A stretch of 64,000 nt of DNA from Lepidostoma basale (lineage: Eukaryota; Arthropoda; Insecta; Trichoptera; Lepidostomatidae): positions 248,001 to 312,000 of the forward strand of contig JAHDVF020000511.1 in assembly GCA_022606425.2 (NCBI GenBank), read 5' to 3'. Made by a program: the position numbers and the translations under genes. Positions 63,105 through 64,000 of the stretch are shown in pieces. How positions within the stretch are numbered: the first letter of the stretch is position 1; every line of letters begins with the position of its first letter. Under the pieces are notes generated by a model. The model had not been told where the DNA came from. It searched no databases and was given only the letters and a program-made list of their open reading frames with translations.

Positions 63105-63390
63105 GATCAAATCAAATCAGTTTATTAACTTAAAAAACATTACAAACAGCAAAATGTTTAAGGTATCTATTGAGTACAGGTAAAATATTATAAAAATACA
63201 ACATAGTACCAGGAACGCATTAGAGATGGTTCGACATTAGGAAGACAAGATACTTTCTAAAGTCAAGAGTATTTGTCTCCTGAACATACCTTCACTAATA
63301 TGAAAGACGTCGATCTCCGAGGAGACCGCGTTCAGCAGAATAATTGCTCTTCCTACCGGTGTCACCAAAGGCAGATTGGTTCTGGTGGCC

Positions 63391-63392
<2 letters not shown>
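63105..63392 (-). mobile_element. H-family 3' end
   Basis: Complement of the H terminus, from ATCAAATCAGTTTATTAAC to TTCTGGTGGCCGG; includes the codons for AIILLNAVSSEIDVFHISE. Confidence 0.88.
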
Positions 63393-63439
<47 letters not shown>

Positions 63440-63610
63440 TGTTAACTTTTAAAGCGCCGTTTTTGTGATGTAATCACCTCAAGGGCGCATTAAGACGTGT
63501 TTTAAATCTAAATATCTAAATGTGACCGCTTAAAAAACGATCGGTTTAAAAGTATAGTGGAACAAAGTATAAATGTTTAAATTGGGTATGAAATATGAAA
63601 AAGATGGGTC
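63393..63610 (-). mobile_element. CR1-like 3' end with (TAA)n tract
   Basis: About 16 AAT units (63393-63440), then TTAACTTTTAAAGCGCCG and CCTCAAGGGCGCATTAAG. UTR only, no coding. Confidence 0.85.
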
Positions 63611-63624
63611 GCTATCGGAGAAAT

Positions 63625-63806
63625 CTATCAGGGACAAAAATACCAACATCCTCTAGCACGGCCGAATTTTCGAAATATCCCCTGATTAATTTTTAGGAAT
63701 GATTAAAATTTAAAAAAATTTCAATGTTGACCTGATCTCTCCGGGCTATGTGCCCAAAATATTAACACTCCCTGATTTCACATTCACAAAAGTTTTGCCC
63801 TGATAG
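63625..63806. mobile_element. possible short MITE
   Basis: CTATCAGGGACAAAA at the left and TTTTGCCCTGATAG at the right are near-perfect inverted ends 182 bp apart. No clear target duplication, so only tentative. Confidence 0.4.
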
Positions 63807-64000
63807 TCAGGTGATCAATGATCGACTGGTTTGTTCTTCTTGCCGTTCGTATAATGAAGTATTCGCCGCCAGTACCACATCATTGATTTGATTTGATCTC
63901 GAAAAGACGAGGCGATTTTTCGACGATGGATTCATCTATTGCCAGAAAGATGGAAAAAGTAGTGGCCAACGATGGACAACATAATTTCTAATAATAATTT

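Overview
This looks like a gene-poor, AT-rich stretch of an arthropod (probably insect) nuclear genome, and it reads as a graveyard of transposable elements. The evidence is the mix of element types: RTE-like, CR1-like and Jockey-like non-LTR retrotransposons, tRNA-derived SINEs, Penelope-like elements (PLEs) with hammerhead ribozymes, a Helitron, hAT-like and mariner remnants, and a long foldback. There is no operon structure and there are no bacterial signals. The species cannot be fixed from sequence alone.

The dominant repeat is one RTE-like family, called RTE-1 here, with several dozen fragments on both strands. All are 5'-truncated. The reverse transcriptase C-terminal domain (MAVHNGVLLPTLMYGSEAWN, then RWFGHMERM, then GRPRKTWHDQI) runs to a stop a few bases before the end. 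The 3' end is a short CCCC..GGGG hairpin and a (TTAG)n tail, or (TTG)n/(TTTG)n in other subgroups. Only the copies at 52.6 and 59.0-60.0 kb reach the YADD catalytic box. Other non-LTR families have GAAG-rich tails (RTE-2, RTE-3), AAT tails (CR1-like, X) or GATTT tails (H).

Layout. 0-13 kb: truncated LINE ends, PLE ribozyme pieces, a 17-bp minisatellite, two SINE families. 13-20 kb: a three-layer nested RTE-1 (14.0-15.3 kb), a hAT-like MITE with an 8-bp target duplication, and a 108-bp SINE-like element sharing the RTE-1 tail. 20-28 kb: copies of a tandemly arranged repeat (TR1), RTE-1, mariner. 28.3-31 kb: a 2.4-kb Helitron inside an H element, itself containing an RTE-1 copy and a Penelope GIY-YIG endonuclease fragment. 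31-49 kb: further nested LINEs, TR1 copies (one carrying a hAT-like element), and ribozyme-bearing PLE ends. 49.3-49.6 kb: the only convincing host coding sequence, a first exon on the minus strand with a GC-rich leader. 50-64 kb: more LINE/SINE debris, the longest RTE-1 copy, a 0.6-kb foldback, and a CR1-like end with a (TAA)n tract.

The most notable signal is a set of short sequences on both strands that fold as hammerhead ribozymes of the Penelope type. They fall into about six families that differ in stem II but keep the GAAAC..GTC side, and share an extra base after the first core box. One copy (42226-42266, minus) has every core element intact. Nearly all protein-coding sequence seen is decayed retroelement; no element in the window looks capable of autonomous movement.
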